Positions 13,926-16,051 of a stretch of DNA of 16,051 nucleotides are shown piece by piece. Source of the stretch: Lachnospiraceae bacterium (lineage in GTDB: Bacteria > Bacillota_A > Clostridia > Lachnospirales > Lachnospiraceae); the NCBI GenBank assembly GCA_017652545.1, contig JAGCAV010000353.1:1-16051 (forward strand), read 5' to 3'. The notes beneath the pieces were generated by a model. The model did not search any database and was not told where the DNA came from. It was given only the letters and a program-made list of their open reading frames with translations. The translations under genes and the position numbers were made by a program. Position 1 is the stretch's first letter. Every line of letters begins with the position of its first letter.

Positions 13926-15818
13926 ATGGATTCATACACCTGGAGAGAGAGCGCTGCATGGCTCAGGAACCTGGCGCCGCAGCTGGACAGACAGCCGGAT
14001 ACACCGGAGCAGGCTGCCCGGATGGAGATTGAGCACTTCATCCGGCTGCACGGGACAAAGGGCGGGATCCGCCTTGAAACAGATGAAGCCCTCGGGGAGG
14101 GCTATCTGATCACTAGACACGGTGAGGACAGGGTGATCCGCGGCGGAAAGACGGGGATCCTGTATGGAACCTATGCGCTTCTGCTCGGCATCTCGGACTC
14201 AGCGTGCACGCATCAGGATCCGGCTGATCCGGAAGAAACAGGTCCATCCGCCGGAATCTGCAGGCCATACTACGGACTGCGCATGCTGGACTGCTGGGAC
14301 AACATGGACGGAAGCATTGAGCGGGGCTATGCCGGCAGATCACTCTGGTTTGAGGACAACGCCTTTCACTATGAGCCGGACAGGATCAGGCAGCTCGGGC
14401 GGATGTTTGCCAGTGCGGGAATCAATGTGCTCTGCCTGAATAATGTGAACGTACACATGCCAGCCCAGGAACTGGCCGGGAGCCTGCTGCAGGAGACAGC
14501 GGCATTCGCCGCCCTGCTGCGTCCTTTCGGTGTACGGCTGATGCTCAGCGTCGATTTCTCGCTTCCTCTCCGGTATGGTCTGCCAACAGCAGATCCTGCC
14601 GATGAAACTGTCCGCTGCTGGTGGAAGGAGCGGGCTGATCTGATCTGGAAAGCCATTCCGGATCTTGCCGGCTTTCTCATTAAGGCAGACAGCGAACACA
14701 GGCCCGGGCCGGGCAGCTATGGCCGTACACATGCCCAGGGAGCGAATATGCTCGCGCAGGCTGTGAAGCCGCACGGAGGTGTCCTTGTCTGGCGCGCTTT
14801 TGTCTATGACTGCATGCAGGACTGGCGGGATACAAAAACAGACCGGCCATGCGCCGCCTGGAATCTGTACAAGCCGCTGGACGGCGCTTTCGACGACAAT
14901 GTCATCCTGCAGGTGAAATACGGTCCGTATGATTTCCAGGTCAGGGAACCCGTTTCACCGCTGCTGCTTGGCATGGACCGGACATCCCTGTCCCTGGAGC
15001 TCCAGCTGGCGCAGGAATACACGGGGCAGCAGATCGATCTGTTTGCCATGCCGCCCATGTGGCGCGAGATCTTTGATGTAATGGGGAAAGAAAGGATCCG
15101 GGCAATCGCAGCCGTCAGCAATCTGGGCCGGGATGACAACTGGACAGGCCACCCCTTCGCAGCGCTGAACCTGTTCGCCTACGGCAGATATGCCTGGGAT
15201 CCGGAAACCGATTCAAAGGACGTCATTGCCGAATGGATCCGTCTGACATATGATCTTTCGAAGTCCGATGAGGAAAAACTAGCACGATGCCTGCAGAGCA
15301 GCCGCCGGATCTATGAAAAATACACGGCTCCGCTGGGTCTTTGCTGGATGGTCAGCCCGGGCGTTCACTACGGTCCGAGTCCCTACGGCTATGAATTCCA
15401 GGCCTGGGGAACCTACAACCGGGCGGACAGAGACGCCGTGGGGATCGACCGGACGGAAAAAGGGACGGGCTTTGTATGCCAGTACCCGCTCCGGCTTCGC
15501 CGGCTCTATGAAGATCCTGAGAGCTGTCCGGATGAACTGCTGCTCTTCTTCCACCGGCTCCCCTATTCATTCCGGATGCGCGACGGACGTACCCTGATCC
15601 AGCGGATCTACGACGATCACTTCGAAGGATACGAGGAAGTTCTGCACATGAAGGCAGAACTGGAAAAGCTGCCCCTCCCGGAGCCGGACCGCACAGCGGT
15701 CGCGCAGCGCATGGAGCAGCAGCTTTCAAATGCCCGCGAGTGGCGGGATGTCATCAATACGTTCTTTTTACGCTTCAGCGGCGCTGCAGACGAGAAGGGG
15801 CGCACCATTTTCGCCTGA
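13926..15818 (+). CDS. aguA: GH67 alpha-glucuronidase (xylan side-chain removal), divergent active site
   Basis: This 630-residue protein has no signal peptide, so it acts in the cytoplasm. GH67 enzymes remove (4-O-methyl)glucuronic acid from the non-reducing end of xylo-oligosaccharides. Family blocks are plain: LRMLDCWDNMDGSIERGYAG (118-137), FLIKADSEHRPGPGSYGRTH (250-269, general acid E257), GGVLVWRAFVYD (284-295), PLDGAFDDNVILQVKYGPYD (317-336), FQVREPVSPL (E341, the base position), QEYTGQQIDL, MWREI, DDNWTGHP (403-410) and the C-terminal EWRDVINTFFLRFSG. It is shorter than usual (about 680-720), mainly in the N-terminal domain. The position 28 residues before E341, an Asp in characterised enzymes, is Asn313. 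I chose ATG 13926, with GGGAGGG 5-6 bases upstream. The gene appears monocistronic. Confidence 0.93.
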   Translation: MDSYTWRESAAWLRNLAPQLDRQPDTPEQAARMEIEHFIRLHGTKGGIRLETDEALGEGYLITRHGEDRVIRGGKTGILYGTYALLLGISDSACTHQDPADPEETGPSAGICRPYYGLRMLDCWDNMDGSIERGYAGRSLWFEDNAFHYEPDRIRQLGRMFASAGINVLCLNNVNVHMPAQELAGSLLQETAAFAALLRPFGVRLMLSVDFSLPLRYGLPTADPADETVRCWWKERADLIWKAIPDLAGFLIKADSEHRPGPGSYGRTHAQGANMLAQAVKPHGGVLVWRAFVYDCMQDWRDTKTDRPCAAWNLYKPLDGAFDDNVILQVKYGPYDFQVREPVSPLLLGMDRTSLSLELQLAQEYTGQQIDLFAMPPMWREIFDVMGKERIRAIAAVSNLGRDDNWTGHPFAALNLFAYGRYAWDPETDSKDVIAEWIRLTYDLSKSDEEKLARCLQSSRRIYEKYTAPLGLCWMVSPGVHYGPSPYGYEFQAWGTYNRADRDAVGIDRTEKGTGFVCQYPLRLRRLYEDPESCPDELLLFFHRLPYSFRMRDGRTLIQRIYDDHFEGYEEVLHMKAELEKLPLPEPDRTAVAQRMEQQLSNAREWRDVINTFFLRFSGAADEKGRTIFA

Positions 15819-16051
15819 GAAGCGGTCTGTGTCCGCAAACGGTCCCGGGACGGTCCGGATCCCTCTGTGATCACCGAAATAATCCGTGTCAAACAGGATG
15901 CCGGTTCCATCCGGATTTTCAAAGCGCTGTTCCGGTTCAAAAGCGCAGCCTAGCGTTTCACTCGAAATGATTCCGGTCCTGAAATCCCCCATCAGTTCGT
16001 AGACATTGGTCTTCAGACAGCAGTTTCCGTTCTCCTGTTCGAGGCTGACAA
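15768..16051 (-). CDS. C-terminal part of an unrecognised protein (gene enters from the right edge)
   Basis: A minus-strand frame is open from base 16051 to a TAA at 15768-15770, giving about 93 C-terminal residues. The text looks like real protein: LKTNVYELMGDFRTGIISSE, CAFEPEQRFENPDGTGILFD, TDYFGDHRGIRTVPGPFADT. It has no transmembrane or signal features. I do not recognise the family, and the start lies outside the window. Its last 51 bases overlap antisense with the end of the GH67 gene, which is itself conserved to its stop. Placement next to a xylan enzyme hints at carbohydrate metabolism, but nothing in the sequence proves it. Confidence 0.65.
   Translation of the reverse strand, partial: VSLEQENGNCCLKTNVYELMGDFRTGIISSETLGCAFEPEQRFENPDGTGILFDTDYFGDHRGIRTVPGPFADTDRFSGENGAPLLVCSAAEA

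Noticed and set aside
15740..15970. Plus-strand 76-codon frame after the GH67 gene
   Set aside because: It starts inside the GH67 gene in another frame and lacks a ribosome site. The minus-strand frame has far more protein-like text.

Overview
The window looks like a chromosomal segment of a Gram-positive, Clostridia-type anaerobe. A Lachnospiraceae-like gut bacterium is my best guess. This is inferred from strong AGGAGG ribosome binding sites, a split CpsC/CpsD tyrosine-kinase pair with a PHP-type CpsB phosphatase, an LCP-family protein, a BspA/LRR-like secreted protein, a GH67 xylan-processing enzyme and fairly high GC with many ATGA-coupled genes. All genes lie on the minus strand except the GH67 gene.

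Region 1 (1-6953, minus) is a sugar-uptake locus. Transcription runs from about 6925 leftwards. Two paralogous DeoR-family repressors and an AraC-family activator are followed by a 214-base AT-rich control region. Next come a sugar-binding protein, a double-domain ATPase and two different RbsC-type permeases, the last cut by the window edge. The order binding protein, ATPase, permease, permease resembles the E. coli ytfQ-ytfR-ytfT-yjfF galactofuranose system, but the substrate here cannot be read from sequence.

Region 2 (about 6954-7261) has no convincing gene. It holds a roughly 207-base element built almost entirely of perfect hairpins and bounded by near-identical inverted ends, which also supplies the terminator of the operon to its right.

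Region 3 (7262-11458, minus) is a five-gene operon from a clear promoter at 11430-11458: CpsB-like phosphatase, LCP protein, CpsC-like modulator, CpsD-like tyrosine kinase with a repeat-built tyrosine tail, and a very basic secreted LRR-like protein. Four of the genes are coupled by 4-base overlaps or near-overlaps. No glycosyltransferase or flippase follows, so this is a stand-alone control and attachment module for cell-surface polysaccharide.

Region 4 (11535-13813, minus) is a two-gene operon of a RimK-like ATP-grasp ligase and a FolC-like Mur ligase joined by an ATGA overlap. This pair is the best candidate for an undescribed amide-ligase system.

Region 5 (13887-16051) has a plus-strand GH67 alpha-glucuronidase with its own extended -10 promoter. 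It overlaps tail-to-tail with an unrecognised partial gene that enters from the right edge on the minus strand.
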